Below, one piece after another: positions 26,813 to 34,735 of a DNA stretch of 64,000 nt. The translations under genes were made by a program, and so were the position numbers. The stretch spans positions 1 through 64,000 of the forward strand of contig JAFVFY010000056.1 in NCBI GenBank assembly GCA_017475265.1. Reading direction: 5' to 3'. This DNA is from Prevotella sp. (lineage in GTDB: Bacteria; Bacteroidota; Bacteroidia; Bacteroidales; Bacteroidaceae). The stretch's first letter is position 1. The number at the start of each line of letters is the position of its first letter. The notes under the pieces are model-generated. The model did no database searches, had not been told where the DNA came from, and worked only from the letters and a program-made list of their open reading frames with translations.

Positions 26813-27517
26813 ATGAAAAGGATGATTCTTGTTATGTTCATGGGGCTGCTCACTTCAATGTGTACACTTGCCCAGCCTGGAGGTCGTTATGGCTATGGAA
26901 GACACCACCGACCCGCACCTCCTCGTCCCTCCTATACCGCCAGCCACTACAGTTCGCCGACGTATAGCAGGCCTGTAGATTACTACTTCGGTCTGCGTTT
27001 AGGTCTTAACGTGTCGAGCGTCAACAGCGACGACCGCTATCTCGATGGCGGCACGGCCAAGGCTGGCCTCAACATCGGCATGGTGGCTGGTGTGCAGCTG
27101 GCCCCCGCCACGCCCGTCTATCTGGAGTCGGGACTCTACTACTCGGAGAAGGGCGGCAAGGGAACCTTCGACGGCAAGACGTTCACCTATCAGCTGAACT
27201 ACCTCGAAGTGCCGCTGCTTATGAAGTACCGCATCGACATCGACCGCAACACCAGCGTGCAGCCCTTCGCCGGCCTATATGCCTCCGTGGGCGTTGGTGG
27301 CAAGATGAAGGACTTCAACAACCGCAAGGCCTATAGTGCCTTCGACGATGATGCTTTCCAGCGTCTCGATGCCGGCCTGCGCCTGGGCTGCGGCCTTCAG
27401 TTCGCACCTGTCTACATAGAGCTGGGCTACGACATAGGACTGGCCAACATCAGCCACGACTACTTCGACACGGCCCATACGGGAGCCTTCTTTGCCACCG
27501 TCGGTGTGAACTTCTGA
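26813..27517 (+). CDS. PorT-type outer membrane beta-barrel protein
   Basis: A 234-residue exported protein with a signal peptide to about residue 20 (TLAQPGG), then a Tyr/Pro/His-rich stretch (RYGYGRHHRPAPPRP) and a barrel from about 60. Strands such as YYFGLRLGLNVSSVNS, AGLNIGMVAGVQLAP, YLESGLYYSEKGGKG and GAFFATVGVNF (C-terminal) fit the PF13568-like small barrels. No partner gene adjoins it, so its role cannot be inferred. It has its own promoter. The distinct Pro/His-rich N-terminus is unusual and could bind metal or face the periplasm. Confidence 0.8.
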   Translation: MKRMILVMFMGLLTSMCTLAQPGGRYGYGRHHRPAPPRPSYTASHYSSPTYSRPVDYYFGLRLGLNVSSVNSDDRYLDGGTAKAGLNIGMVAGVQLAPATPVYLESGLYYSEKGGKGTFDGKTFTYQLNYLEVPLLMKYRIDIDRNTSVQPFAGLYASVGVGGKMKDFNNRKAYSAFDDDAFQRLDAGLRLGCGLQFAPVYIELGYDIGLANISHDYFDTAHTGAFFATVGVNF

Positions 27518-27569
27518 CTTGTACAATTTAGTGATAATAGTAACCGAGCAATAAAAAGCGGGCAAATCG

Positions 27570-27601
27570 TTTGGTGGTTTGACTGCTTTTTCGTAATTTT
27601 G
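27570..27601 (+). promoter_or_regulatory. promoter of nadE
   Basis: TTTG (27570-27573), 20 bases, then TAATTTTG (27594-27601); the ATG is 19 bases downstream. Confidence 0.75.
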
Positions 27602-27619
27602 CAGCAAAATTACTGAACG

Positions 27620-29542
27620 ATGAAATACGGACTGATAAAGGTGGCTGCAGCAATACCGGGGGTACGCGTGGCCGACGTGGAATACAACAGACAACAAATA
27701 GAAAGCCTCATCGCACAGGCTGAGGGAAAGGGCGCCGAGATTATCGTCTTTCCAGAGCTGTCGCTGACGGGCTACACATGTCAGGACCTGTTCCGTCAGC
27801 AGCTGCTGCTCGACAAGACGGAGGAGGCCCTACTCATCCTCCTGGACTTCACCCGCAAGCTCGATGTCATCGCTGTCATAGGTCTGCCGGTGCGCATCGG
27901 CTCGCTGCTCTACAACTGCGCCGCCGTCATCCAGCACGGCTGTCTATTGGGCATCGTGCCGAAGACCTACCTGCCCAACTATGGCGAGTTCTACGAGAAG
28001 CGCTGGTTTGCCTCAGCCACCGACCTCATCCCGCAGGAAATCTATCTCGGCGGCAGTCCTGTCATGGTGAGCAACGAGCCCATCGTGTTCCGCACCTGTG
28101 ATGGAGTAGGCTTCGGCATCGAGATTTGCGAAGACGTGTGGGCACCGCTACCGCCGAGCAATAACCTGGCGCTGGCTGGGGCCGACATCATCCTCAACCT
28201 CTCGGCCACCGACGAGCTGGTGGGCAAGCATGCCTACCTGCGGTCGCTGCTTGCCCAGCAGAGCGCCCGCATGATGTGCGGCTATGTCTATAGCAGCTGC
28301 GGCTACGGCGAGTCGACGCAGGACGTGGTCTACGGCGGCAACGCCCTGATATTCGAGAACGGAAAACTGATTGCCGAGGCATCGCGCTTCGCCCTGGAGC
28401 CACAGATGCGCGTGCAGCAGATAGACATCGACCGTCTGCATGCCGACCGTCAGAACAACACTACCTTCCGCACCGCCCAAGACGGCGCCACGGCACGCAT
28501 CATCTACGCAAAGCCTGTCACCCCGCGTGACTTCGAGCTTATCCGTCCCGTCAATCCCCATCCCTTCATTCCTGCCGACGACAAGATGGGCGAGAGCTGC
28601 GAGGAAATCCTCAACATACAGACCATGGGACTCTGCCGCCGACTGCAGCACACACACTCCGACAAGGCCGTCATCGGCATCAGCGGCGGTCTCGACTCCA
28701 CGCTGGCACTCCTCGTCACCGTCCGTGCCTTCGACCGTCTCGGCCTCTCCCGCCAAGGCATCATCGGCATCACCATGCCAGGCTTCGGCACCACCGACCG
28801 CACCCATAAGAACGCCGTACTGCTGATGAACGCCCTGGGCATCACCCAGCGCGAGATAAGCATCGCCAAGGCCGTCACCCAGCACTTCGAGGACATCGGC
28901 CACGACAAGGCCGTGCACGACGTGACCTACGAAAACTCACAAGCCCGTGAACGAACGCAGATTCTCATGGACGTGGCCAACCAAGTGGGCGGCCTCGTCA
29001 TCGGCACCGGCGACCTCTCCGAGCTGGCACTGGGCTGGTGTACTTACAACGGCGACCAGATGTCGATGTACGGCGTGAACGCCAGCGTACCCAAGACCCT
29101 CGTGCAGCACCTCATCCGGTTTATCAGTCAGGAGACCTCCTCACCCTTTACATCACTTCTCCTCGATGTCATCGACACCCCCATCTCGCCTGAGCTGACC
29201 CCTGCCGACGCTGATGGCAACATCCAGCAGAAGACCGAAGACCTGGTAGGTCCCTACGAGCTGCACGACTTCTTCCTCTACTACCTGCTGCGCTGGGGCT
29301 TCCGTCCGCAGAAGGTTTTCATCCTCGCCCAGAGCGCCTTCCAAGACAAGTACGATGACGACACTATCCGCAAATGGCTACAGACCTTCTGCCGCCGTTT
29401 CTTCAGTCAACAGTTCAAGCGTTCCTGCATGCCCGACGGCCCCAAGGTGGGTAGTGTGAGCCTTTCACCACGTGGCGACTGGCGCATGCCCAGCGATGCC
29501 ATGAGCACCCTGTGGATGAAGGACTTGGATAACATCAAATAA
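27620..29542 (+). CDS. nadE: glutamine-dependent NAD+ synthase
   Basis: The enzyme amidates deamido-NAD using ammonia tunnelled from glutamine. It has 640 residues with two domains. The N-terminal nitrilase-like glutaminase has the Glu of FPELSLTGY, the Lys of [14 protein letters not shown] and the Cys of EICEDVWAP. The C-terminal synthase has the P-loop [11 protein letters not shown], then [12 protein letters not shown] and, at the end, [24 protein letters not shown] sequence. All catalytic motifs are intact. It ends one base before the convergent phosphatase gene. Confidence 0.95.
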   Translation: MKYGLIKVAAAIPGVRVADVEYNRQQIESLIAQAEGKGAEIIVFPELSLTGYTCQDLFRQQLLLDKTEEALLILLDFTRKLDVIAVIGLPVRIGSLLYNCAAVIQHGCLLGIVPKTYLPNYGEFYEKRWFASATDLIPQEIYLGGSPVMVSNEPIVFRTCDGVGFGIEICEDVWAPLPPSNNLALAGADIILNLSATDELVGKHAYLRSLLAQQSARMMCGYVYSSCGYGESTQDVVYGGNALIFENGKLIAEASRFALEPQMRVQQIDIDRLHADRQNNTTFRTAQDGATARIIYAKPVTPRDFELIRPVNPHPFIPADDKMGESCEEILNIQTMGLCRRLQHTHSDKAVIGISGGLDSTLALLVTVRAFDRLGLSRQGIIGITMPGFGTTDRTHKNAVLLMNALGITQREISIAKAVTQHFEDIGHDKAVHDVTYENSQARERTQILMDVANQVGGLVIGTGDLSELALGWCTYNGDQMSMYGVNASVPKTLVQHLIRFISQETSSPFTSLLLDVIDTPISPELTPADADGNIQQKTEDLVGPYELHDFFLYYLLRWGFRPQKVFILAQSAFQDKYDDDTIRKWLQTFCRRFFSQQFKRSCMPDGPKVGSVSLSPRGDWRMPSDAMSTLWMKDLDNIK

Positions 29543-29543
29543 G

Positions 29544-31463
29544 TTATAGTATTCTCAGGCACATCAAGGTGAGGTCATCATTGGGGTCGGCACCGGCCCG
29601 GTGTTCCTCGACCAACTTCCTCAGCATTTCCACGACTTCCTTGGAACTGAGCTTGGCGGCACTTGCCATTAGCTCAAGCAGGCGGTTCTCACCCAGAAGT
29701 TCATGCTCCGAGTTTTCGGCCTCATTCAGTCCGTCGGTATAGAGGAGCAGTTGCTTGCCCTTGATGTTGTCAATCGTCTCACCATAGAAAGGAGCCTCCT
29801 CCCAAAGTCCGAGCGCCTGGTTCTCATGCTCTATTTCTATGAACTTGCCATCGATGAAAGGCGGGTTGTGACCACAGTTGCAGAAGTCTAGCCGCCCCGT
29901 TTTCAGGTCGGCCATGCCAATAAACATGGTGACAAGCATGCCGGGCTCGTTGTCTTTCGCCAGGAACACATTGGTCTGCTCGGCCACCTCCACCGGCGAT
30001 TTCCCCTGCTGGGCGACGATGCGGAAGAGATTGCGGGTGACAGCCATGAAGAGCGATGCGGGAACACCCTTGCCCGACACGTCGCCGAGGCAGAAGTAGA
30101 GCTTGTCGTCCTGCACGAAGAAATCGTAGAGATCGCCCCCGACCTCCTTTGCCGGAGTCATGGAGGCGTATATATCTATGTCCTCGCGGTTGGGGAATGC
30201 CGGGAATATTCTGGGCACCATGCTCATCTGTATGTCGCTGGCCACTTTCAGCTCGCTCTCGATGGAGGCTTTCAGGGCAGTGGTGCGCTTCAGTTCCTCT
30301 ATATAGTTCACCAACGAGTGTTGCATGTTGTCAAACGATTTGGTCAGCTGTCCAATCTCGTCGATGCGGCTACCAGCTGTTAGTTCCACGTCGAAGTTTC
30401 CACTGGCGATGAACTCCGTCTGTCGGGCCAGCCTTTTCAGTGGCTTCAGCTCCCATCCCACAATACGGCTGAACACCAGCAGCATGAGCAACAGTCCTAC
30501 AAGCACGATGATGGTAACTGTCCGTTGCAGACGGTTATAGCCACTGTAGATGTCGCTCTCCGGACATACGATGGCCATGCTCCAGCCGGTAGTGCTCAGT
30601 GGTTTGTAAAATACGTAGCAGTCCTCATCTTCAAGACGAATCTGCTTCATGCCTTCCTCGCCCCGCTGCATGGCATTTCCGAGCGATATTAGTTCTGGGT
30701 CGGGCTTCAACAGCGAGCTTGTGAAGATGCTCTGATAGAACAGTTTCGTGGAGTCTGGATGCACGAAATACGTGCCACCCTCACCAATCATGATGCTATA
30801 GGAGTTGGGATAAGGCTTAACGGCAGAGATGGTGTTTGAGAGCCATTCCAGCGATATGTCAACGGCAATAGTGCCCACATACCTCCCGTTAGGGTCTTTC
30901 AGCGGCTTACAGTAGGAGGCAATCATGTCCTTCGAGTAGATGTCGTTGAGGTTGTAGTCGAAGAAAGGTTCCGTCCAGCTCGGCCGGTCAAGCAGCTTTA
31001 CCAGCTGGTACCAGTCCATGTAGAAATACTCATACTGTTCATTGCCTTCCTGAGTGGTCAGGATAGTGCCGTGGTCGTTGTAGGAATATGCTGAGAAATA
31101 GCGTCCGCGACTCTTGAAGAAATCAGGCTCGAAGGCTATGGAGCAACCGTTCAGGTAGGGGTTGTTCTCCAGGATGCAGCGCGAGTAGATGAACATGGAG
31201 TCGGGTGCATCCAAATGACGCATCACGAGCCACGCCACGTTGTCGGTGGCCACTACGACGTGGTCCAGGATGCCGTTGACGCGCTGCACGGTACTCTCCA
31301 ACACCTCAGAAGCACGGTTTTCGGCCTCCAGACGCACGGCACGGCGTGACTCGACGAACATGAACCCCAGGGCTGCCAGGAACACGGCGGCAGCAAAAAG
31401 TACTATCCACAGGCTGAGCCTCATGGACAGCGACTGTTTGATATATTGCAAAGGACTCTTCAT
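29544..31463 (-). CDS. membrane SpoIIE-type PP2C phosphatase with sensor (Cache) and HAMP domains
   Basis: A signalling protein of about 639 residues: transmembrane helix 1 near 14-36, an extracytoplasmic Cache-like domain (motifs PDSMFIYSRCILENNPYLNG and GRYVGTIAVDISLEWLSNT), helix 2 near 325-345, HAMP, and a SpoIIE/PP2C domain from about 400. The phosphatase has SIESELKVASDIQMSMVPR, GGDLYDFFVQDDKLYFCLGDVSGKG and DGLNEAEN, matching RsbU-type enzymes. It likely dephosphorylates an anti-anti-sigma-type protein, but no such partner is seen nearby. I start at 31463; upstream codons are repeat-encoded. It lies downstream of a substrate-binding protein gene (31516-32475), which could supply its ligand. 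Confidence 0.85.
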   Translation of the reverse strand: MKSPLQYIKQSLSMRLSLWIVLFAAAVFLAALGFMFVESRRAVRLEAENRASEVLESTVQRVNGILDHVVVATDNVAWLVMRHLDAPDSMFIYSRCILENNPYLNGCSIAFEPDFFKSRGRYFSAYSYNDHGTILTTQEGNEQYEYFYMDWYQLVKLLDRPSWTEPFFDYNLNDIYSKDMIASYCKPLKDPNGRYVGTIAVDISLEWLSNTISAVKPYPNSYSIMIGEGGTYFVHPDSTKLFYQSIFTSSLLKPDPELISLGNAMQRGEEGMKQIRLEDEDCYVFYKPLSTTGWSMAIVCPESDIYSGYNRLQRTVTIIVLVGLLLMLLVFSRIVGWELKPLKRLARQTEFIASGNFDVELTAGSRIDEIGQLTKSFDNMQHSLVNYIEELKRTTALKASIESELKVASDIQMSMVPRIFPAFPNREDIDIYASMTPAKEVGGDLYDFFVQDDKLYFCLGDVSGKGVPASLFMAVTRNLFRIVAQQGKSPVEVAEQTNVFLAKDNEPGMLVTMFIGMADLKTGRLDFCNCGHNPPFIDGKFIEIEHENQALGLWEEAPFYGETIDNIKGKQLLLYTDGLNEAENSEHELLGENRLLELMASAAKLSSKEVVEMLRKLVEEHRAGADPNDDLTLMCLRIL

Positions 31464-31515
31464 TTGAGGTTTGAGACTTGAGATTTGAGGTTTGAGATTT
31501 GGGGTTTGAGATTTT
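31464..31515. repeat. CTCAAATCTCAA-type iteration between the phosphatase and binding-protein genes
   Basis: Plus-strand TTGAGATTTGAGG and close variants repeat four or five times, and the last C-terminal codons of the binding-protein gene are encoded in a similar iteration. Same family as at 2897 and 49697. Confidence 0.65.
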
Positions 31516-32475
31516 TCACTTTTCACTATTCACTAGCGAAGTGTAAGTCACCTCGTGTTTCAGCACACGATTCTCCAGCAAGAGGCTACTGGCCAACTTG
31601 ACCATATCAGGTCGCAGCCTGAACTCCCGTTTCCCTGTCTCACGGTCGGTCTGCAACCGCAGCACCTCGTCCAGCATCAGCTTCTGTAGTGTCCGGTTGG
31701 TGGCCACGTGGTTAAGCTTCACATATTTCATCACAATATCCAGCGTCTCTTCAGGATGTTCGGCAGCCCATTCCCATCCCTTCTGGCTGGCACGGGCAAA
31801 CTTGTCGGCCTGCTCTTTGTTGCGCTCGTAGACATCGCGGCGCATGTACACGCCGTCTTCCTGAACGTTGTACTCATGGTCACAGAAACGGTAGACGTTT
31901 TCATCCTTCAGCTGGATGCCCGTCTGAAGCAATTGGTAATACTCGTTGTAGCTCATGGCCACGATGGCATCGATGGCACCTCGGATGAAAAGGTTCATCT
32001 CCGATGCGTAGTACACCCACTCGTAGCCCAACCCTTCTTTCTGGCTCATACACATGGCCATCTCTCCGAAGTCGGCTTTCCAGATGCCCACGCGTTCCCC
32101 TTTCTGCTCCAACGGGTTCTTGCCACGCCGCGACACGATGACCAGCGCGTTGTTCATGGATGTCTGCAAGATGTTAATGAGCGGCACGCCACTGTCCACA
32201 ATCTTCAAGGCCTGGCAAAGTTGAAGTGTCGTCGCATCGATGTCGTCGTCCTCCACGCGGCTTAAGGCCGACTGCGTGGCCGACGGGTGTACGATGTCGA
32301 CGTCGATGCCCTCCTCCTTATAGAAGCCCTTCTCCTGGGCAACATAATAACCAGCAAACTGTGCCTGTGCTTTCCATTGCGGCGTGAACACAAAGCGCTT
32401 TTGCGACCATGAGGCCAAGGTCGGCAGCATCAGAAGCACGGCAATGACTAATATCAGCTTTCTGTTTCTTTTCAT
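31516..32475 (-). CDS. NMT1/THI5-like periplasmic substrate-binding protein
   Basis: A type 2 periplasmic binding protein of about 319 residues, exported (MKRNRKLILVIAVLLMLPTLASWSQ). The fold is recognisable from FTPQWKAQAQFAGYYVAQEKGFYKEEGIDVDI, DATTLQLCQAL and GAIDAIVAMSYNEYYQLL; these features match ThiY/NMT1 proteins, which bind pyrimidine-like ligands. No ABC permease or ATPase is encoded beside it. Instead, a sensor phosphatase follows on the same strand, so it may hand a ligand to that sensor. The promoter region lies in one copy of the 106-base repeat shared with the RAYT gene. Confidence 0.82.
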   Translation of the reverse strand: MKRNRKLILVIAVLLMLPTLASWSQKRFVFTPQWKAQAQFAGYYVAQEKGFYKEEGIDVDIVHPSATQSALSRVEDDDIDATTLQLCQALKIVDSGVPLINILQTSMNNALVIVSRRGKNPLEQKGERVGIWKADFGEMAMCMSQKEGLGYEWVYYASEMNLFIRGAIDAIVAMSYNEYYQLLQTGIQLKDENVYRFCDHEYNVQEDGVYMRRDVYERNKEQADKFARASQKGWEWAAEHPEETLDIVMKYVKLNHVATNRTLQKLMLDEVLRLQTDRETGKREFRLRPDMVKLASSLLLENRVLKHEVTYTSLVNSEK

Positions 32476-32581
32476 CCTCTTCGCATGATTGATTATTTTC
32501 AGTGTGCAAAGGTAGTGCAAAAAAAACATATACCGAAGCTTTTGCCCGTTTTTTATCAAAGAAAGTGTTAGTTTCTTGAGA
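32476..32581. repeat. 106-base direct repeat, copy 1
   Basis: Matches the copy at 33898-34003 at about 101 of 106 positions without gaps. It holds the promoter region of the binding-protein gene, with minus-strand TACCTTTG at 32514-32507, and also encodes the last codons of the RAYT gene, which ends at 32568. Confidence 0.9.
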
Positions 32582-33857
32582 TAAATCCCGACTCTATGGC
32601 TGATTCCATTGCTTTGCAAAACTCTTCGGCCATATTATTCAAGTTCACGCAGTCGGCGCGACTGATGTGACGCTTACCAGCATCGTATGGCCAAGGACTT
32701 AAGATCAGCACCCGACCAGCAGCACAGGCATCAAAGAGGGCATCAGAGGGTTTGTAATAATCACGAAAACCATTGTCGGCAAGCAGGATGAAGGGGTGCT
32801 GCTCGTTTATCAACACTTGCATCACCTGCTTTTCCTGCTGCGAGATGAATGGCGACACCATCACCACCCCCTTGCGAGCTTTGAGCACGCGGCTGTTCAT
32901 ATAGTCCCGAAGGGTTTGGCTGTCGCCCCGCTCTGCCGCCTTAACCCAGATGCTGCGCACATGCACCACATCATAATGCTCGGCATGCAGCAGGGCCACA
33001 TTGCCCACCCCATCAAAGCTGCGCCAACCTATCTCCATGCCCTTCTGCACCCTGAAAAAGCCCGGCATCAGGCGCTTCGTTGCCAACCGTTGAGGGTTCA
33101 TCTTTACATAGTGCATCATCGTTTTCAGCTGACCGCGACGTGACAAAGGCCGAATAAATGGCCGCTCCGTGAAAACAGGAAAGGCCCAGCCGCCGTCTGC
33201 CGTCCTTCCTTCGGTCGTTGCCCCTCCTTTGTCTGTTGTCCCTCCTTTGTCCGTTGTCCCTCCTTTGTCCGTTGTCCCTCCTTTGTCCGTTGTCCCTCCT
33301 TGGCCTGTTGCCCCTCCTTTGTCCGTTGTCCCTCCTTTGTCCGTTGTCCCTCCTTTGTCTGTTGCCCCTCCTTGGCCTGTTGCCCCTCCTTGGCCTGTTG
33401 CCCCTCCTTGGTCTGCCGCCGTCCCTTGGCCCGTCGCCGCCGCTCCTTGGCCCGCCACCGTCCCTTTGTCCGTTGTCCCCGAATTTAATTCGGGGGAAAC
33501 CGCCAAAGTGTATGCCCGTCCCAGCTTCTTCACCCCTTGCCAGTATCCGCGAATCACGCTGCGTATGCTTGTGTCCATGACCCTTGTCACCCGAATGACG
33601 GCATGCAGGTGGTCGGGCATTAGGCAGAACTGGAGAATCCGAATAGCGGGATAATGCCTGCACATCACATAGAGCTCATCAACGACTGCATTGCCCAATG
33701 CCGTGCGTTCCACTCGCGCCTGAGAAGGGTCGTTCTGAGGTATCACCAACGTTCCCAACAACGGTTGGCGCGACGGCACAGTCAGCGTAATATGATAAAT
33801 GCCAACACCCCTCCATGCCGTACCAGGCTCCTGCCATTGCCATTGATCTTCTGTCAT
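32568..33857 (-). CDS. RAYT-like HUH transposase fused to a second, DprA-like domain
   Basis: A Y1-transposase-like protein of 429 residues. The N-terminal part, starting with GIYHITLTVPSRQPLLGTLV, has LQFCLMPDHLHAVIRV near residue 95, carrying the HUH-type H-x-H, and a conserved SVIRGYWQGVKK helix with a candidate catalytic Tyr. A long linker follows, made of about eleven GGTTDK or GGATGQ units (residues about 150-225). The C-terminal half, with KARKGVVMVSPFISQQEKQV and VLILSPWPYDAGKR, suggests a Rossmann domain like DprA/Smf; that assignment is tentative. The same two-part architecture is, from memory, common in Prevotella. RAYT proteins are linked to REP palindromes. A 106-base direct repeat flanks the gene. 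Confidence 0.78.
   Translation of the reverse strand: MTEDQWQWQEPGTAWRGVGIYHITLTVPSRQPLLGTLVIPQNDPSQARVERTALGNAVVDELYVMCRHYPAIRILQFCLMPDHLHAVIRVTRVMDTSIRSVIRGYWQGVKKLGRAYTLAVSPELNSGTTDKGTVAGQGAAATGQGTAADQGGATGQGGATGQGGATDKGGTTDKGGTTDKGGATGQGGTTDKGGTTDKGGTTDKGGTTDKGGATTEGRTADGGWAFPVFTERPFIRPLSRRGQLKTMMHYVKMNPQRLATKRLMPGFFRVQKGMEIGWRSFDGVGNVALLHAEHYDVVHVRSIWVKAAERGDSQTLRDYMNSRVLKARKGVVMVSPFISQQEKQVMQVLINEQHPFILLADNGFRDYYKPSDALFDACAAGRVLILSPWPYDAGKRHISRADCVNLNNMAEEFCKAMESAIESGFISRN
33220..33420. repeat. 18-base minisatellite inside the RAYT-like gene
   Basis: Eleven or so near-identical copies of CCTCCTTTGTCCGTTGTC (or a variant with GGCCTG) encode GGTTDK/GGATGQ on the minus strand. The copy number could vary by slippage without breaking the frame. 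Confidence 0.9.
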
Positions 33858-33897
33858 ACAGGTTTCATACTTTCTTTATTTGCCCCATAGTGAGCTT

Positions 33898-34003
33898 CCT
33901 CTTCGCATGATTGATAACTTTCAGTATGCAAAGGTAGTGCAAAAAAAACATATACCGAAGCTTTTGCCAGTTTTTTATCAATGAAAGTGTTAGTTTCTTG
34001 AGA
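33898..34003. repeat. 106-base direct repeat, copy 2
   Basis: The upstream copy carries the promoter of the RAYT-like gene (minus-strand TACCTTTG). It differs from copy 1 at five positions. Confidence 0.9.
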
Positions 34004-34069
34004 ACCAAAAGTATCAAATTTCAGACAAAGCTAGATGTCAATTTTTCTCACAGATTTTTTTCGATTTCT

Positions 34070-34452
34070 CTATACATTCCTACATTTTTCGTGTAACCAT
34101 CATATATACAGAATGTTAGACAATGTATAGACCATACATAAAATGGAGCGACTATACATGGACTGTAGAAGGACTTTTTCAACCAACATAACGGAGGAAA
34201 GCAGTAACAATAACCGACCTTTGTTTCAGTTTCCACCGTGGAAACTGTTTGTTTCTCCCGTGGAAACAATTTGTTTCCACGGGAGAAACAAAGAGAAACA
34301 AACTGATTATCCGATACTTAAATACGTTATTGCGGTCATTATCCTACGTCTTTTCTCAATGAATGTATAGAGCTCATCAATTATGTAGGGTCTATACATT
34401 AACTAAATCATTTATAATTAGACAATTACAATAAAAATGTAGGAATGTATAG
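34070..34452. repeat. nested inverted repeats with six CTATACAT/ATGTATAG sites
   Basis: CTATACATTCCTACATTTTT (34070-34089) is exactly complementary to the sequence at 34433-34452. A second pair of about 18 bases (34119 and 34384 regions, AATGTATAGACC-type) and a third short one (34150 and 34362) share nearly the same centre, around 34260. A 41-base palindrome sits inside. No gene is convincing in the region, which lies directly upstream of the type I restriction-modification operon. Confidence 0.8.
34228..34290. repeat. GTTTCCAC-type palindromes at the centre of the nested repeats
   Basis: AGTTTCCACCGTGGAAACT (34228-34246) is a perfect 19-base palindrome; 34250-34290 is a 41-base palindrome whose left arm is TGTTTCTCCCGTGGAAACAA around a single central T. 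GTTTC/GAAAC also flanks it. Confidence 0.9.
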
Positions 34453-34686
34453 TGTTTTTAAAAACATTTCTCGAGAAAAATATGTATGCGGAACTCAAAT
34501 TACAAAATACAACTTTAGCATGTATAAATCGACCACAGATTTCACCCATAGCTCGTTAAGCTGCTCGAGCGATGACTTCTTGTTTTGCTGGTTAGATGTG
34601 CTGAGTTACAAAAAACAAGGGAAAAGCCAATTAGACTTAAAAAAGTATCTAATTTCGGACAAAAATACAAAATTTCCATGCTGTTT

Positions 34687-34718
34687 TTTGTTTGTTCCGA
34701 AAAAAACAACTAATTTCG
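34687..34718 (+). promoter_or_regulatory. promoter of the type I restriction-modification operon
   Basis: TTTG (34687-34690), 20 bases, then TAATTTCG (34711-34718; one mismatch from TAnnTTTG). It lies 17 bases before the hsdM start I use. Confidence 0.55.
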
Positions 34719-34735
34719 AACAAAATTTCAATGAT

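Noticed and set aside
33169..33654. Plus-strand frames with PLSVVPPLSVVPP-type repeats
   Set aside because: They are antisense readings of the 18-base minisatellite in the RAYT-like gene.
34143..34370. A 75-codon frame in the nested-palindrome region
   Set aside because: Its sequence follows the palindrome arms, and no promoter or family supports it.
34445..34735. N-terminal extension of HsdM by 97 codons
   Set aside because: The extension begins inside the nested inverted repeats, covers the promoter and has no homology; the ATG at 34736 matches the family start.
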